Shown here: positions 30,968-40,138 of the stretch, piece by piece | Numbering within the stretch: position 1 is the first letter of the stretch | Layout: the number at the start of each line of letters is the position of its first letter | Source of the DNA: Glaciimonas sp. PAMC28666 | Lineage (GTDB): Bacteria; Pseudomonadota; Gammaproteobacteria; Burkholderiales; Burkholderiaceae_D | Direction: 5' to 3' | Assembly: GCF_016917355.1 (NCBI RefSeq) | Contig: NZ_CP070304.1 | Span: 1,550,001 to 1,614,000 of the forward strand | Length of the DNA: 64,000 nt | Program-made: the position numbers and the translations under genes | The notes under the pieces: model-generated | Databases searched by the model: none | What the model was told of the DNA's origin: nothing | Seen by the model: the letters and a program-made list of their open reading frames with translations, nothing else

Positions 30968-31720
30968 CTATAGCTCCACGGTTTGCTGCGCCAAAACCGT
31001 ACCTTTTTCACGGACTCTTGCTTGCAATGTTTTCACGACCGCCCCATCCGGAAGTATTACCACGCCATCTATCCGCTGGTAGTATTTAAAATCCAGCTGA
31101 AACCCAGCTTTATCGACTACATTTGCATTTTTTTCAGGGTAAGTTAAGACCACGCTCTTTCCGCGCACCGCCGCAGTCACGACAATTTGAACGTCGCCGA
31201 TAAAGTCTCGTCCAATTTTTCCGCCTCGCATGATCAACGAGCGGTAACGTAGTTGGGTCGGCGCGATTAACTGGAGGCTCAGGCGCTGAATGGCGATACC
31301 GTCTTTGCCGGTAGCAGTTGGAAGTAATCCTTCGAAAAAGGCCAGATCCTCTTTTAACCGCGCGTTATCAACTTCCAGGCTGGCAATCTGTTTACTCAAC
31401 TGGACTTGCGTTGCCTGGGCAATATTTGACTCACTTTCAGCCGCGTTGACCACGCTTGAAAATCGATCACGTTCTACAGTCAGTCTGGCGATCTCTTGCT
31501 TCAACGTCGCCAGATCGGGCGAGGCGAGGCTTGCAGTGGATCGGCCGTTTGTGCCGGAAAAATTTTTCCCGAAATGATACGCCCAAAAACTCAGGCCAAC
31601 CCCCATTCCAACCACCGCGACTAAACACACCACCTTCGACTGCCATGAAAAATGGCTTTTAACGCTCATTTTAGATGCTGAAATCGAGGTTCGTCGTCGC
31701 CGCCGAAATATCCCCGTCAT
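30968..31720 (-). CDS. DUF6776-like membrane protein with coiled coil
   Basis: Unknown function, 250 residues. A very basic N-terminus (RRRRRTS) precedes one membrane segment (about 30-50), a coiled coil (about 70-125, LKQEIARLTVERDRF, KQIASLEVDNARLKEDLAFFEGLL) and a beta-rich C-terminal domain. This architecture and its place between the bactofilin gene and argC match a conserved uncharacterised family of Burkholderiales, which I recall as DUF6776. It probably projects into the periplasm. An alternative ATG at codon 18 is possible. Confidence 0.75.
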   Translation of the reverse strand: MTGIFRRRRRTSISASKMSVKSHFSWQSKVVCLVAVVGMGVGLSFWAYHFGKNFSGTNGRSTASLASPDLATLKQEIARLTVERDRFSSVVNAAESESNIAQATQVQLSKQIASLEVDNARLKEDLAFFEGLLPTATGKDGIAIQRLSLQLIAPTQLRYRSLIMRGGKIGRDFIGDVQIVVTAAVRGKSVVLTYPEKNANVVDKAGFQLDFKYYQRIDGVVILPDGAVVKTLQARVREKGTVLAQQTVEL

Positions 31721-31763
31721 CGCACCACGATGACGAACTTCCCGCGCAACCGGTCAACTGCCA

Positions 31764-32801
31764 TCATGGCATGACAGGAACATGCATTAAACCCATCGTT
31801 TCTTCCAGACCGAACATCAGGTTCATGCACTGAACAGCCTGGCCGGACGAGCCCTTCACCAGATTATCCTGGACGACCAACACCACTACCGTGTCGCCAT
31901 CATTAGGACGATGCAATGCAATACGTAACATATTCGAACCGCGAGTTGAACGCGTTTCGGGATGTGCACCGAACGGCATTACATCGACGAAAGGTTCATT
32001 TTTGTAGGCATCTTCAAACAACGCCTGCAGGGCAAGGTTGTCCATCTTTTGATTCAGGCGCGCATACAAGGTTGCATGCATGCCGCGAATCATTGGCACC
32101 AGATGCGGCGTAAACAGCATGCCGACCTTATCTGCGGTCAGCTTGGACAATTGCTCCAGCGTCTCAGGCAAGTGTCGATGGCCCGAAACACCGTATGCTT
32201 TGAAGTTATCGCTTGCCTCGGAAAACAACATTGGAATTTCCGCCTTACGACCCGCTCCAGACACACCGGACTTACAGTCGGCGATCAAATTAGAGGCATC
32301 GATCACTCCAGCTTTGAGTAAAGGGGCAAGACCTAACTGCATGGTGGTGGGGTAACAGCCGGGATTACCGACAATGCGGGCGCCTTTAATTGCTGCGCGA
32401 TTTAGCTCAGGCAAACCGTAAACCGCTTCTTTCAGCAAATCGGGACAGCTATGCGACAGCTTGTACCACTTCTCAAACACCGCTGTGTCCTGCAAACGAA
32501 AATCCGCCGCCAGATCGATCACCTTAACGCCGGCCGCCAATAACGCTGGTGCCTGCGCCATGGCAACGCCATGCGGGGTCGCAAAGAATACGACATCGCA
32601 TTCTTCCAAATGCGCGTTTTCTGGGCTGGAAAAGGCCAACGAAATGCGTCCGCGCAATGACGGATACATATCGGCTATCGGCGTTCCATCCTCTTTGCGC
32701 GAGGTAACGGCCATAAGTTGCACCTGTGGATGGGTTGCCAACAAACGCAGCAACTCGACGCCGGTATATCCCGTGCCGCCAACAATTCCAACCTTAATCA
32801 T
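31764..32801 (-). CDS. argC: N-acetyl-gamma-glutamyl-phosphate reductase
   Basis: NADPH-dependent reductase, third step of arginine biosynthesis. The 345 residues carry the nucleotide loop [15 protein letters not shown] and the catalytic cysteine in [15 protein letters not shown], with the substrate-binding histidine in SGHRHLPE. It belongs to the long (type 1) form. It is separated from the other arginine gene in the window, argE, by about 30 kb, so the pathway is dispersed. rpsI and rplM lie upstream of it on the same strand, but a strong terminator intervenes. Confidence 0.97.
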   Translation of the reverse strand: MIKVGIVGGTGYTGVELLRLLATHPQVQLMAVTSRKEDGTPIADMYPSLRGRISLAFSSPENAHLEECDVVFFATPHGVAMAQAPALLAAGVKVIDLAADFRLQDTAVFEKWYKLSHSCPDLLKEAVYGLPELNRAAIKGARIVGNPGCYPTTMQLGLAPLLKAGVIDASNLIADCKSGVSGAGRKAEIPMLFSEASDNFKAYGVSGHRHLPETLEQLSKLTADKVGMLFTPHLVPMIRGMHATLYARLNQKMDNLALQALFEDAYKNEPFVDVMPFGAHPETRSTRGSNMLRIALHRPNDGDTVVVLVVQDNLVKGSSGQAVQCMNLMFGLEETMGLMHVPVMP

Positions 32802-33183
32802 TTTTGTCTTTCCATATAAGCTTAAATGGCATTGTAAAATACCAATTTGATAACAGAATCGTTAAAATTTCAACATTCAATTTTAAATAACCCGCACTGA
32901 TTACGCATAAACGGGCGCCTTTCAAGGGTGCGTTTTAACTACGGCGGAGTACAGCTTGCGTTCGTTGGGTCTCTAGGTGTCGATTATTTTAACAGCCTCG
33001 GCCACTCTATTTCCCAGCAACAAGGCTCCGCGTTTATGCTAAAGACAAAATACTACACTGCGTTTGCTTAATATGCCTTTTTTCCGCCAATAATCGCCAT
33101 CAACTTAAGCCAAAGTCGCATAAAGCAAAAAAAAAACCGCCGGGCGCAAGCCAGGCGGTTTTTCATGATTCCAGAAGTAAATA
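32802..33183. other. Intergenic region argC / rpsI
   Basis: 382 bp without a gene. The part next to rpsI holds its terminator (33127-33164); the AT-rich rest presumably carries the argC promoter. A TACAAT element on the minus strand lies about 35 bp before argC, but its -35 region is poor. Confidence 0.5.
33127..33164 (-). terminator. Intrinsic terminator of rplM-rpsI
   Basis: On the minus strand CCGCCTGGC-TTGC-GCCCGGCGG, a 9-bp GC-rich stem with one mismatch (extended by flanking A-T pairs), followed by a run of ten T (plus-strand A 33127-33136). It lies 20 bp after rpsI. Confidence 0.93.
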
Positions 33184-33576
33184 TTAACGCTTCGAGAACT
33201 GTTTTGCCCGACGTGCTTTGCGCAGACCGACTTTTTTACGCTCAACTTCACGTGCATCACGTGTGACGAAACCAGCTTTTGACAGTTCCGGCTTCAAAGT
33301 TGCATCGTAATCGATCAATGCACGAGTGATACCGTGGCGCACCGCGCCAGCCTGGCCAGACTCGCCTCCACCGCTGACATTGACTTTGATGTCGAAAGTT
33401 TCGACATTGTTAGTCAGGACCAGTGGTTGACGAATAACCATCAGACCGGTTTCGCGCGAAAAATACTCATTCGCTGGCTTGCCGTTGACGATGATTTGAC
33501 CTGAGCCGGACTTGATGAAGACGCGCGCAACTGCACTCTTGCGACGGCCGGTTCCGTAATTATAGTTACCGATCAT
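33184..33576 (-). CDS. rpsI: 30S ribosomal protein S9
   Basis: Ribosomal protein whose C-terminal tail reaches the P-site tRNA. The 130 residues match bS9/uS9 throughout ([15 protein letters not shown] at the start, [17 protein letters not shown] in the middle) and end in the conserved KAQFSKR-like tail, here RAKQFSKR. Nine bp after rplM, with which it forms the universal rplM-rpsI operon. Confidence 0.99.
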   Translation of the reverse strand: MIGNYNYGTGRRKSAVARVFIKSGSGQIIVNGKPANEYFSRETGLMVIRQPLVLTNNVETFDIKVNVSGGGESGQAGAVRHGITRALIDYDATLKPELSKAGFVTRDAREVERKKVGLRKARRAKQFSKR

Positions 33577-33585
33577 GTCGATTCC

Positions 33586-34014
33586 TTAGAGTTCAAGTAC
33601 TAATGGTTGCTGCGCAGAGTGCGGATGGGAGCCATCTGCGTACACTTTCAGCTTCTTGATCATGGCGTAGCCAAGCGGGCCCTTAGGCAACATGCCCTTG
33701 ACCGCTTTTTCTAGCGCACGACCTGGAAAACGCTGTTGCATTTTCTGGAAATTGGTTTCGTAGATACCACCTGGATAACCGGAGTGACGGAAATATGTCT
33801 TGTCGGTTGCTTTTGCGCCAGTAACACGCAATTTGCCAGCGTTGATAACGACGATGAAATCGCCAGTGTCGACGTGCGGAGTAAATTCAGGTTTGTGTTT
33901 GCCGCGCAATCGGAGTGCCACTTCGCTGGCAACACGTCCGAGGACTTTGTCCGTCGCGTCAACCACGTACCAATTACGCTGGACTTCATGTCCTTTAGCG
34001 GAAAAAGTTTTCAT
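33586..34014 (-). CDS. rplM: 50S ribosomal protein L13
   Basis: Early-assembling large-subunit protein, 142 residues, full length. Characteristic are [17 protein letters not shown] near the N-terminus, [16 protein letters not shown], and the C-terminal [16 protein letters not shown]. In Escherichia coli L13 represses its own operon by binding the mRNA leader; here a leader of about 130 nt is predicted from a consensus-like promoter at 34154-34183. Confidence 0.99.
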   Translation of the reverse strand: MKTFSAKGHEVQRNWYVVDATDKVLGRVASEVALRLRGKHKPEFTPHVDTGDFIVVINAGKLRVTGAKATDKTYFRHSGYPGGIYETNFQKMQQRFPGRALEKAVKGMLPKGPLGYAMIKKLKVYADGSHPHSAQQPLVLEL

Positions 34015-34153
34015 GTTGACTTCCTAACTAGTTTAATTCGCTCAAATGGTGGTTCCGGCACCGTTAACAACACCACACTGCGGTGTCATTATGTTGCTTT
34101 TAGCGCCAGACTCTGCCTTGTAATCTTTTCCTGAGCAAACGGAAAAGCCGTAA
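34015..34153 (-). other. rplM leader region (candidate L13 autoregulatory RNA)
   Basis: About 130 nt between the predicted start site (near 34147) and the rplM ATG. It can form short hairpins, e.g. minus-strand ACACC-N7-GGTGT. L13 is known to repress its operon through the leader in Escherichia coli, so an analogous site is plausible, but no homologous motif was identified. Confidence 0.35.
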
Positions 34154-34183
34154 ATTATAACGTTTTCAAGGACTTGGCGTCAA
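34154..34183 (-). promoter_or_regulatory. Promoter of the rplM-rpsI operon
   Basis: Minus strand TTGACG (34178-34183), 18-bp spacer, TATAAT (34154-34159). The -10 is a perfect consensus and the -35 matches five of six. Strength fits a ribosomal protein operon. Confidence 0.8.
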
Positions 34184-34276
34184 ATTCAATTATGTATCCG
34201 GCGTATTTCCTGTAACGGCCGATCAAACTGTTGTAATTTGGGGGGACGCGTGCCTGCTCTATCTTTAAATAGGGGC

Positions 34277-34372
34277 AAAAAAAAACCCGAACAGCTTTTC
34301 GGGTTTGAATCCACGCTACGAGGAGTGTGGAGGAGACAAGGTTGATTGCGCGCATCAGATGCACCAATCGTT
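34277..34372 (-). ncRNA. Candidate small RNA with exposed anti-Shine-Dalgarno segments
   Basis: An independent transcription unit of roughly 96 nt upstream of rplM. Promoter at 34379-34407; end at a strong terminator hairpin AAACCCGAA-N6-TTCGGGTTT (arms 34298-34306 and 34283-34291) followed by nine T (34277-34285). The 5' part folds as ATTG-G-TGCAT...ATGCGC-G-CAAT. The middle is C/U-rich and mostly unpaired, with CTCCTCC (34329-34335) and a second CTCCTC (34321-34326) in the loop of a short CCAC/GTGG stem. This layout is typical of trans-acting RNAs that pair with ribosome binding sites. No protein frame fits. Rfam identity not known. Confidence 0.55.
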
Positions 34373-34378
34373 AAACCC

Positions 34379-34407
34379 ATACTAGCAGACGAAATTGTGC
34401 AGCGCAA
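34379..34407 (-). promoter_or_regulatory. Promoter of the candidate small RNA
   Basis: Minus strand TTGCGC (34402-34407), 17-bp spacer, TAGTAT (34379-34384) with an upstream TGC making an extended -10. Predicted start near 34372. It lies about 195 bp upstream of the rplM promoter, with a terminator in between, so it does not serve rplM. Confidence 0.5.
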
Positions 34408-34633
34408 GAACAAAACCAAAAATTAATTATTCCCGTTATTTGGCCCCCTCTATCTATGAAAGCTATGCTGCGTTTATATTTGCATTGATATTTCAACTAT
34501 CTATATACGTTTATCTTGCATAAAAATGATGCATTGCAGCATTTTTATGCAGCTCAATAATGTCTGGCGTCTGCAGCAGACTTTCAACAAGAGCAGTTAA
34601 ACTCTTACTATTATTTAACCTCTGCGAGAATAT
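34408..34633. other. Upstream region of the OsmC-like gene
   Basis: About 225 bp of AT-rich sequence between the small RNA promoter and the rightward OsmC-like gene. Its only striking element is the long inverted repeat at 34517-34551. No gene is visible. Confidence 0.5.
34517..34551. repeat. Perfect 12-bp inverted repeat upstream of the OsmC-like gene
   Basis: TGCATAAAAATG (34517-34528) and its exact complement CATTTTTATGCA (34540-34551), separated by 11 bp. The pairing can extend inward by three more base pairs after one mismatch. It sits 83 bp before the start codon, so it may be a regulator operator or an RNA hairpin in the leader. No T-run follows. Confidence 0.6.
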
Positions 34634-35080
34634 ATGGAATGCACAGTACGCTGGACCGGTTTGTCCGGTATGACTTTTTTGGCTGAGACTGGCTCCGGTC
34701 ACGCAGTCACGATGGATGGTGCGCCGGATGGAGGCGGCCGCAATCTTGCACCGCGCCCAATGGAATTAGTCCTCGCAGGAACCGGCGGCTGCACCGCCTA
34801 CGACGTTGTGTTGATTCTGCGAAAAAGCGGACAGGATATTCGCGGTTGCGAAGTTAAGATGACATCTGAACGTGCCGAAAAAGACCCTAAAGTGTTCACC
34901 AGGATTAATTTTCATTTCACCGTGCGTGGCCGTAACCTAAAGCCTAACGTGGTAGAACGCGCCATTAAGTTATCGCATGAAAAATATTGCTCAGCTTCGA
35001 TCATGTTAGAAAAGACCGCCGAAATGACGCATTCCTATGACATCGTAGACGATCTCGCAGAGCTTCCGCCGACCAGTTAA
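34634..35080 (+). CDS. OsmC family peroxiredoxin-like protein
   Basis: Cytoplasmic OsmC/Ohr superfamily protein, 148 residues. The two redox cysteines of thiol peroxidases in this family are present: C53 in GTGGCTAYDV and C119 in KYCSASIML. Their context (GCTAYDVVLILRKSG, KYCSASIMLEKTAE) is that of the YhfA-like branch rather than classical Ohr. Physiological substrate unknown; organic or lipid hydroperoxides are the family precedent. The ribosome site is weak (GAGA). Single rightward gene flanked by leftward transcription units. Confidence 0.88.
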   Translation: MECTVRWTGLSGMTFLAETGSGHAVTMDGAPDGGGRNLAPRPMELVLAGTGGCTAYDVVLILRKSGQDIRGCEVKMTSERAEKDPKVFTRINFHFTVRGRNLKPNVVERAIKLSHEKYCSASIMLEKTAEMTHSYDIVDDLAELPPTS

Positions 35081-35222
35081 ATCGCTACAGTAAGCGATTC
35101 GTCCAAAACCCCGCGCAGAGTTGTTCTCCACGCGAAGCGCGCGTTCGAAGGCGTGCGCGAAGTCCTGCTCGATACCGATTTGACACTAATCTGACCAAGG
35201 CAGGATCGGCAGCCAAAAATAC

Positions 35223-35849
35223 CTAAATGTAATAAGCAATACTCGTCATGACTTTCGACATCGCCTGCATCGCCTTGCGAGCTGGAAACGGCAGCACCGT
35301 GCCTCCCAACGCTTTAGCGGCGGCGCCATGCAAGACTTCATCCTCTCGCATCTTGTCGACAATCGCCCGCGATTTTGCGTCCTGCTCTGGTAGCTCGGTC
35401 AGATGGCTGGTCAAATGCGCCTCCACCTGGCGCTCCGTTTCAACAACAAATCCAAGACTGCGGGTATCGCCCAATCGGGCTGCCACCGTTCCCAACGCAT
35501 ACGCACCGACATACCAAAGTGGGTTGAGTAAACTAATGTGTGACCCTAACTCACGTAAACGTTCTGCGGTCCATGCCAGATGGTCTTCCTCTTCGCGCCC
35601 CGCGTCAATAAACTGTTGCTTCACAGACGGGTCATGCGCAAATCGCGCCTGCGCGTCATACAGCGCCTGGGCACAGACCTCGCCGACATGATTGATGCGC
35701 ATCAGACCGGCGCTATGGCGCTGCTGATCAGCGTCCAGCACAGCCTCCACTATCCGGGATGCCGGATTCGGGCGCGATGCCGATGCTATGCCGCCCATCA
35801 CGCGCAAAGCACGATCAAAATCAACAATAATTTTGTCTAAGAATGGCAT
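35223..35849 (-). CDS. coq7: Ubiquinone hydroxylase Coq7 (DMQ hydroxylase)
   Basis: Di-iron carboxylate monooxygenase that performs the last hydroxylation in ubiquinone synthesis. The 208 residues contain the ligand motifs [37 protein letters not shown] and [11 protein letters not shown], so all iron-binding Glu/His positions appear intact. Many bacteria use UbiF instead; presence of Coq7 is typical of betaproteobacteria. It is 58 bp after a DUF3025 gene on the same strand. Confidence 0.95.
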   Translation of the reverse strand: MPFLDKIIVDFDRALRVMGGIASASRPNPASRIVEAVLDADQQRHSAGLMRINHVGEVCAQALYDAQARFAHDPSVKQQFIDAGREEEDHLAWTAERLRELGSHISLLNPLWYVGAYALGTVAARLGDTRSLGFVVETERQVEAHLTSHLTELPEQDAKSRAIVDKMREDEVLHGAAAKALGGTVLPFPARKAMQAMSKVMTSIAYYI

Positions 35850-35907
35850 GGTTGTCGAACACTCAATGGTTGTAATACACCGATTTTATCAGGGGAGGAC
35901 AAGTTTC

Positions 35908-36744
35908 CTACAGCGCCGGTTTGCGTTTTGGCCGAAATACTGTGACATCACCATAAAATGCCTGATCCTGACCACCACACCAATTTGGCACGCCGAGGAC
36001 AGGTACTGGGGTCAATTGCCCAATCGTCATTCCATGCACCATTAAATGGGCGGCGGTATATTGATCAACCCAATCATTCCGAGCTTCGGAACCTAACGTA
36101 AAAAATTCATCCGGTGCTTCCAATATCAGCGTGTGCGCCGTAATTGCCTTATAGGGGAAAACCAATTTCTCCACTAACGCGTGACCGAATAACATTACTT
36201 GCGCATCCACATCAAATACGGAACGTTGCGCGATAAAGGCCTCGGACCATTGATGCTCCCGGAGTGCTGAAATCAATGCCTGACAGGCGGAGCCTGCGCG
36301 CACCACCAATAGCGCCGCATTTTCATCAAAGATGGTTGCCGCGTCACGCGCTGCCCCGCGCGGTTTGCCGCTCCCGGACAAGGTCCCGGCTTTAGATAAT
36401 TCGGCGGCTTGCAACGCATTCAGCCGCGCCTTTATCAACGGAAAGGAGAGCCATATCAGCGCGTTAAAAAAATCGTGCAGATTTTCCCGCGTAGGCACAT
36501 TCCCGGTATCGCTGATGAATGCTTCATAGGCGACGCCGGCAGGTAAAGCCGCTTGCGGTACAAAGGTAATCGGCGAGCCGTTGAGATTACGTACATCGCG
36601 GGCAGCGGCGATATTGTTGATTGCAAGACGCCAGTTATGCGTGCCGATCAGCGTAGCGCTGGCCCGCAAAGGCGCGAGCCAAGGCTGTCGCCAGTCGATG
36701 ACATCGAGAAAGTGCGGTGCTGAAAAGGTTGGCGTGGTGGACAT
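35908..36744 (-). CDS. DUF3025 domain-containing protein
   Basis: Conserved protein of unknown function, 278 residues, no signal peptide or membrane segment. Family landmarks are the ENLHDFFNALIWLSFPLIKARLN-type core (about 86-108), FDENAALLVV, and the C-terminal LGVPNWCGGQDQAFYGD followed by VFRPKR. The gene is placed between the nitrate transporter ATPase and coq7, same strand, with gaps of 67 and 58 bp. No function is proposed. Confidence 0.85.
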   Translation of the reverse strand: MSTTPTFSAPHFLDVIDWRQPWLAPLRASATLIGTHNWRLAINNIAAARDVRNLNGSPITFVPQAALPAGVAYEAFISDTGNVPTRENLHDFFNALIWLSFPLIKARLNALQAAELSKAGTLSGSGKPRGAARDAATIFDENAALLVVRAGSACQALISALREHQWSEAFIAQRSVFDVDAQVMLFGHALVEKLVFPYKAITAHTLILEAPDEFFTLGSEARNDWVDQYTAAHLMVHGMTIGQLTPVPVLGVPNWCGGQDQAFYGDVTVFRPKRKPAL

Positions 36745-36811
36745 TTCCGCACATTTTACAGCGCGCGGCAGCGCCTACCCAATTCTTTATAACTGTCGAT
36801 AACCGTTTGGT

Positions 36812-37636
36812 TCAGGCGGCCTTTTCCGTTAAACGTACTTGTTTGCGGTACAGGAACTCAAGCACCGTCGTTCTGTATTCGGCGTACGAAGAATCCAGAG
36901 CGAGTGCCACTCGGTCGCGCGGGCGTGGCAAATCAACCTCAACGATTTCACCGATGGTTGCAGCCGGCCCATTAGTCATCATGACGATGCGGTCGGATAG
37001 AAGGACCGCCTCATCGACGTCGTGAGTCACCATCACCACGGTCGATTCTGTTTTCGCAACGATCTTCAACAACTCATCTTGCAAGTGAGCCCGCGTGAGC
37101 GCATCCAAGGCACCGAATGGTTCATCCATCAGCAACACTTTCGGTTCCATTGCCAATGCGCGCGCGATCCCTACGCGCTGCTTCATCCCTCCGGAAATTT
37201 CGTTGGGATGCTTTTGCGCCGAAGCAGTCAGGCCAACCAGCGCCAGTGCAGCATTGGTGCGCTCTTTCAGCCGGGACTTGTTTTCAGTGGCCGAAAATAC
37301 CCGTTCAACACCGAGAAAAACATTTTCATAACAACTCAACCATGGCAGTAGCGAATGGTTTTGAAACACGACAGCCCGTTCAGGCGACGGCCCGGCTATT
37401 TCTCGATTTGCACAAAGCAAGACACCTGCGCTCGGCTCCAACAATCCCGCAATTAGATTAAGCAACGTTGATTTGCCGCACCCCGAGTGACCAATCAATG
37501 TGACGAACTCGCCCTTCTGCACGGTGAGATTTATTTCACGCAGTGCGTGGAAGTCACCCTTGCGTGTGTGAAACACCATTTCAGCCTGATGAATATCAAT
37601 AAACTTTTCGTCGCGCAGTGCCATTTTTTTCCCCAT
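36812..37636 (-). CDS. nrtD: Nitrate ABC transporter ATP-binding protein
   Basis: ATPase subunit of a nitrate/nitrite/cyanate-type uptake system, 274 residues. Walker A is GHSGCGKST, the signature [15 protein letters not shown], Walker [16 protein letters not shown], and the H-loop [11 protein letters not shown]. The PFGALD version of the D-loop is characteristic of the nitrate/taurine transporter family. Two starts are possible: ATG at 37636, or ATG at 37624, which has GGGGA at ideal spacing. Only one ATPase gene is present, unlike cyanobacterial nrtC/nrtD pairs. Confidence 0.92.
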   Translation of the reverse strand: MGKKMALRDEKFIDIHQAEMVFHTRKGDFHALREINLTVQKGEFVTLIGHSGCGKSTLLNLIAGLLEPSAGVLLCANREIAGPSPERAVVFQNHSLLPWLSCYENVFLGVERVFSATENKSRLKERTNAALALVGLTASAQKHPNEISGGMKQRVGIARALAMEPKVLLMDEPFGALDALTRAHLQDELLKIVAKTESTVVMVTHDVDEAVLLSDRIVMMTNGPAATIGEIVEVDLPRPRDRVALALDSSYAEYRTTVLEFLYRKQVRLTEKAA

Positions 37637-37708
37637 GTGTCGCTACCGTGCAGCAATTGTTTTGCCTTTTTTCTGGCGGCCGATTCACGCAATTTGCTTG
37701 CAATCCAA

Positions 37709-38650
37709 TTAGCTGCTAACTTCTTCGTAAGTAAAGGCCTTCGCCAATGCGACCAGAAGTTGTTCCAACAGAAGTCCCACCACGCCGATCACCACGATGG
37801 CGATGAGGATGTGCGGCACGTTCAGATTATTCCACTCATCCCAAACCCAAAATCCGATACCCACTCCTCCGGTCAACATTTCAGCGGCCACGATCACCAG
37901 CCACGCGGTGCCTATTGCCAGTCGCACGCCGGTCAGCATGTAAGGTAGCACTGAGGGGAAAAGTATTTTGGTCACGATTTTCCATTCTGACAAATTTAAT
38001 ACCCGCGCGACGTTCATATAATCCTGCGGCACGCGCTGGACACCTACGGCGGTATTAATCACCATCGGCCAGATTGAGCAAATGAAAATCGACCAGATAG
38101 CGGCAGGATTGGCGGACTTGAAAACCAGCAAACCAATCGGCAACCAGGCCAACGGGGAGACCGGTTTCAACAAACTGATGATCGGTCCAAACATGCTGGC
38201 CAAAAATTTGAAACGTCCAATCATGAAGCCCAACGGAATGCCGACTATGGCCGCCAGACCGAATCCGATTGCCACGCGCTGTAACGACGCCAGGATATTC
38301 CAGCCAATGCCTTGATCATTTGGACCGACCCTATAAAACGGGTCCGAAAATAATTTTATCGCTTCCTTCAACGTCACCAGCGGCGTCGGGAATTGGCTGT
38401 TACTCATGGCAATCAGTTGCCAAATCAAGACCAGAAATACCAAGCCTGTCAAGGGTGCGAGGACTGCTCTTACTACCGGGCTCAGACTGCTGCGACGGCG
38501 CATTACCTTGCCTGGCGACTTAACAATCAATGGCAAAGCCTCTGCTTCCTTCGCTGCAGCGGGGCCCGCCTCCACTGGTGTAACCCCGCCCGCTTCGATT
38601 GCAGAGCCGTGGCTTTTTGCACCCGTGGCGGAATTGACGATTGCGTTCAT
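37709..38650 (-). CDS. nrtB: Nitrate ABC transporter permease
   Basis: Inner-membrane subunit of the nitrate uptake system. The ATG at 38650 with AGGAG seven bases upstream gives 313 residues; the frame extends 20 codons further without support. A long hydrophilic N-terminus (about 55 residues) precedes six or so membrane segments. The permease EAA-like region includes LNLSEWKIVTKILFPSVLPY, typical of the family. Encoded between the binding protein and the ATPase. Confidence 0.93.
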   Translation of the reverse strand: MNAIVNSATGAKSHGSAIEAGGVTPVEAGPAAAKEAEALPLIVKSPGKVMRRRSSLSPVVRAVLAPLTGLVFLVLIWQLIAMSNSQFPTPLVTLKEAIKLFSDPFYRVGPNDQGIGWNILASLQRVAIGFGLAAIVGIPLGFMIGRFKFLASMFGPIISLLKPVSPLAWLPIGLLVFKSANPAAIWSIFICSIWPMVINTAVGVQRVPQDYMNVARVLNLSEWKIVTKILFPSVLPYMLTGVRLAIGTAWLVIVAAEMLTGGVGIGFWVWDEWNNLNVPHILIAIVVIGVVGLLLEQLLVALAKAFTYEEVSS

Positions 38651-38718
38651 TAGAACTCCTGAATTAATCGAGGTATTGGATCTGAAGTATTCGCTTTCTC
38701 GTTCAGCCACGGCCGCGC

Positions 38719-39993
38719 TCAGGCCCTTATCTTGAATGAAGCAGCATAGGCTTTAGGATCTTTTCCATCCCAGACCACGCCATCCATCAGCTTCGAACTG
38801 CGCATCGGATCTTTCGGCACGCTGGTCTTTGTCATCGCAGCAGCTTCTTTGTAAAGATCGATCTGACTGACCGACCTGGCGACTGCCAGATAGTCAGGGT
38901 CGCTCTTCAACAAACCCCAGCGGCGATGCTGCGTCATGAACCACATGCCGTCCGACAGGTAGGGGAAGTTCACCAGGCCGCCGTTATAGAATTTCATATA
39001 GTTCGGATCGTCCCAGGTCTTACCAAGTCCATTCTGATAGCGGCCCATGATGCGCTGATCAATGACGTCTTTGCTGGTGTTGACGTACGATTTATCAGCA
39101 ATCGTTTCTGCCATCTTGTTCTTGTTCGCAAGCGACTCGTCAATCCATTTGCTGGCGTCAAGTACCGCAGCAATCAGGGCGCGACAGGTATTCGGATTTT
39201 TCTTTACGAATTCTGCGGTGGCACCCAATACTTTCTCCGGATGGTCTTTCCAGATTTCCTGCGTAGTGATTGCGGTAATGCCGACACCATCAACGATAGC
39301 GCGATGACCCCACGGCTCGCCAACGCAGAAGCCATCCATATTTCCGACACGCATATTGGCGACCATTTGCGGAGGTGGCACGGTAATGACCTTCGCATCT
39401 TTCATTGGGTCAATGCCATTGGCGGCCATCCAGTAATACAGCCACATGGCGTGCGTACCGGTTGGAAACGTCTGGGCAAAGGTGTATTCACGCTTATCGG
39501 TCGCCATCAATTTTGCGAGCGAAGGGCCATCTATAGCACCTTTGTCAGCCAGTTTTTTTGACAAAGTAATGGCTTGCCCATTGTTATTGAGGCCCATCAA
39601 TACGGCCATGTCTTTCTTCTGGCCACCGATGCCCATTTGCACCCCGTAAATCAAGCCGGATAGCACATGTGCTGCATCCAGATCGCCATTGGCAAGCTTA
39701 TCGCGCACACCAGCCCAGGATGCCTCTTTACTTAAAACAATTTTGATACCGTATTTTTTATCGAAACCAAGCACCGATGCCATGACCACTGAGGCGCAAT
39801 CCGTAAGCGGAATAAAACCAATTTTGACTTCGGTTTTTTCCGGTTTATCCGAACCTGCCGCCCAAACGCCACTACTTGATAGTCCCAACATACTCGCTCC
39901 TGCGGCAATCGTTGCTGTTTGAATGAGTTGAGGGCGCTTAACATTTTCTAATGCAACCGGAGCGTTCTTTAGCACGACGTTCTTTGCATCCAT
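38719..39993 (-). CDS. nrtA: Nitrate-binding periplasmic protein NrtA
   Basis: Solute-binding protein of the NrtA/CmpA family, 424 residues. An N-terminal export segment (about 27-46, ending ...SSSGVWAAG) precedes KIGFIPLTDCASVVMA, the ligand pocket start of NrtA proteins, followed by FPTGTHAMWLYYWMAANGIDP and FCVGEPWG. The signal suggests a periplasmic transporter subunit rather than the cytoplasmic nitrate sensor NasS, which is related. Its ATG has GGAG nine bases upstream. First gene of the nrt operon, preceded by a long regulatory leader. Confidence 0.93.
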   Translation of the reverse strand: MDAKNVVLKNAPVALENVKRPQLIQTATIAAGASMLGLSSSGVWAAGSDKPEKTEVKIGFIPLTDCASVVMASVLGFDKKYGIKIVLSKEASWAGVRDKLANGDLDAAHVLSGLIYGVQMGIGGQKKDMAVLMGLNNNGQAITLSKKLADKGAIDGPSLAKLMATDKREYTFAQTFPTGTHAMWLYYWMAANGIDPMKDAKVITVPPPQMVANMRVGNMDGFCVGEPWGHRAIVDGVGITAITTQEIWKDHPEKVLGATAEFVKKNPNTCRALIAAVLDASKWIDESLANKNKMAETIADKSYVNTSKDVIDQRIMGRYQNGLGKTWDDPNYMKFYNGGLVNFPYLSDGMWFMTQHRRWGLLKSDPDYLAVARSVSQIDLYKEAAAMTKTSVPKDPMRSSKLMDGVVWDGKDPKAYAASFKIRA

Positions 39994-40022
39994 TACGGTA
40001 GCTCCACTTTGTTTTTTCCAAC

Positions 40023-40067
40023 AAAAAAAGTGTCGTCCCGCGCTGACTGATCATCGCAGGAAGACAC
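40023..40067 (-). terminator. Leader terminator (attenuator) before nrtA
   Basis: Minus strand arm GTGTCTTCCTGCG (40055-40067), 12-base loop, arm CGCGGGACGACAC (40030-40042), then seven T (40023-40029). The 13-bp stem has one mismatch and one G-T wobble. It lies inside the leader, between the promoter and the nrtA ribosome site 30 bp further on, so read-through must be regulated. Confidence 0.88.
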
Positions 40068-40085
40068 CTTTGTCTTAGTTGAACA

Positions 40086-40125
40086 GACCGCCGTTGGCCA
40101 TATCCAGTTGCGCCAGCATTGGCGC
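40086..40125 (-). promoter_or_regulatory. Dual-hexaloop ANTAR target RNA in the nrt leader
   Basis: Two consecutive hairpins on the minus strand. Hairpin 1: GCGCC-AATGCT-GGCGC (40110-40125). Hairpin 2: GGCC-AACGGC-GGTC (40086-40099, one G-U pair). Both loops have six bases with A at position 1 and G at position 4, the defining features of RNA recognised by ANTAR antiterminators. They begin right at the predicted 5' end of the transcript and precede the terminator at 40023-40067. The cognate ANTAR gene lies about 220 bp away. Confidence 0.85.
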
Positions 40126-40138
40126 GCCCTAGTTCTTA

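Noticed and set aside
34320-34340. GGAGGAGACAAG on the plus strand as a ribosome binding site of a gene
   Set aside because: The following frame (TTG start) ends after ten codons; the complementary minus-strand reading as a small RNA with promoter and terminator explains it better.
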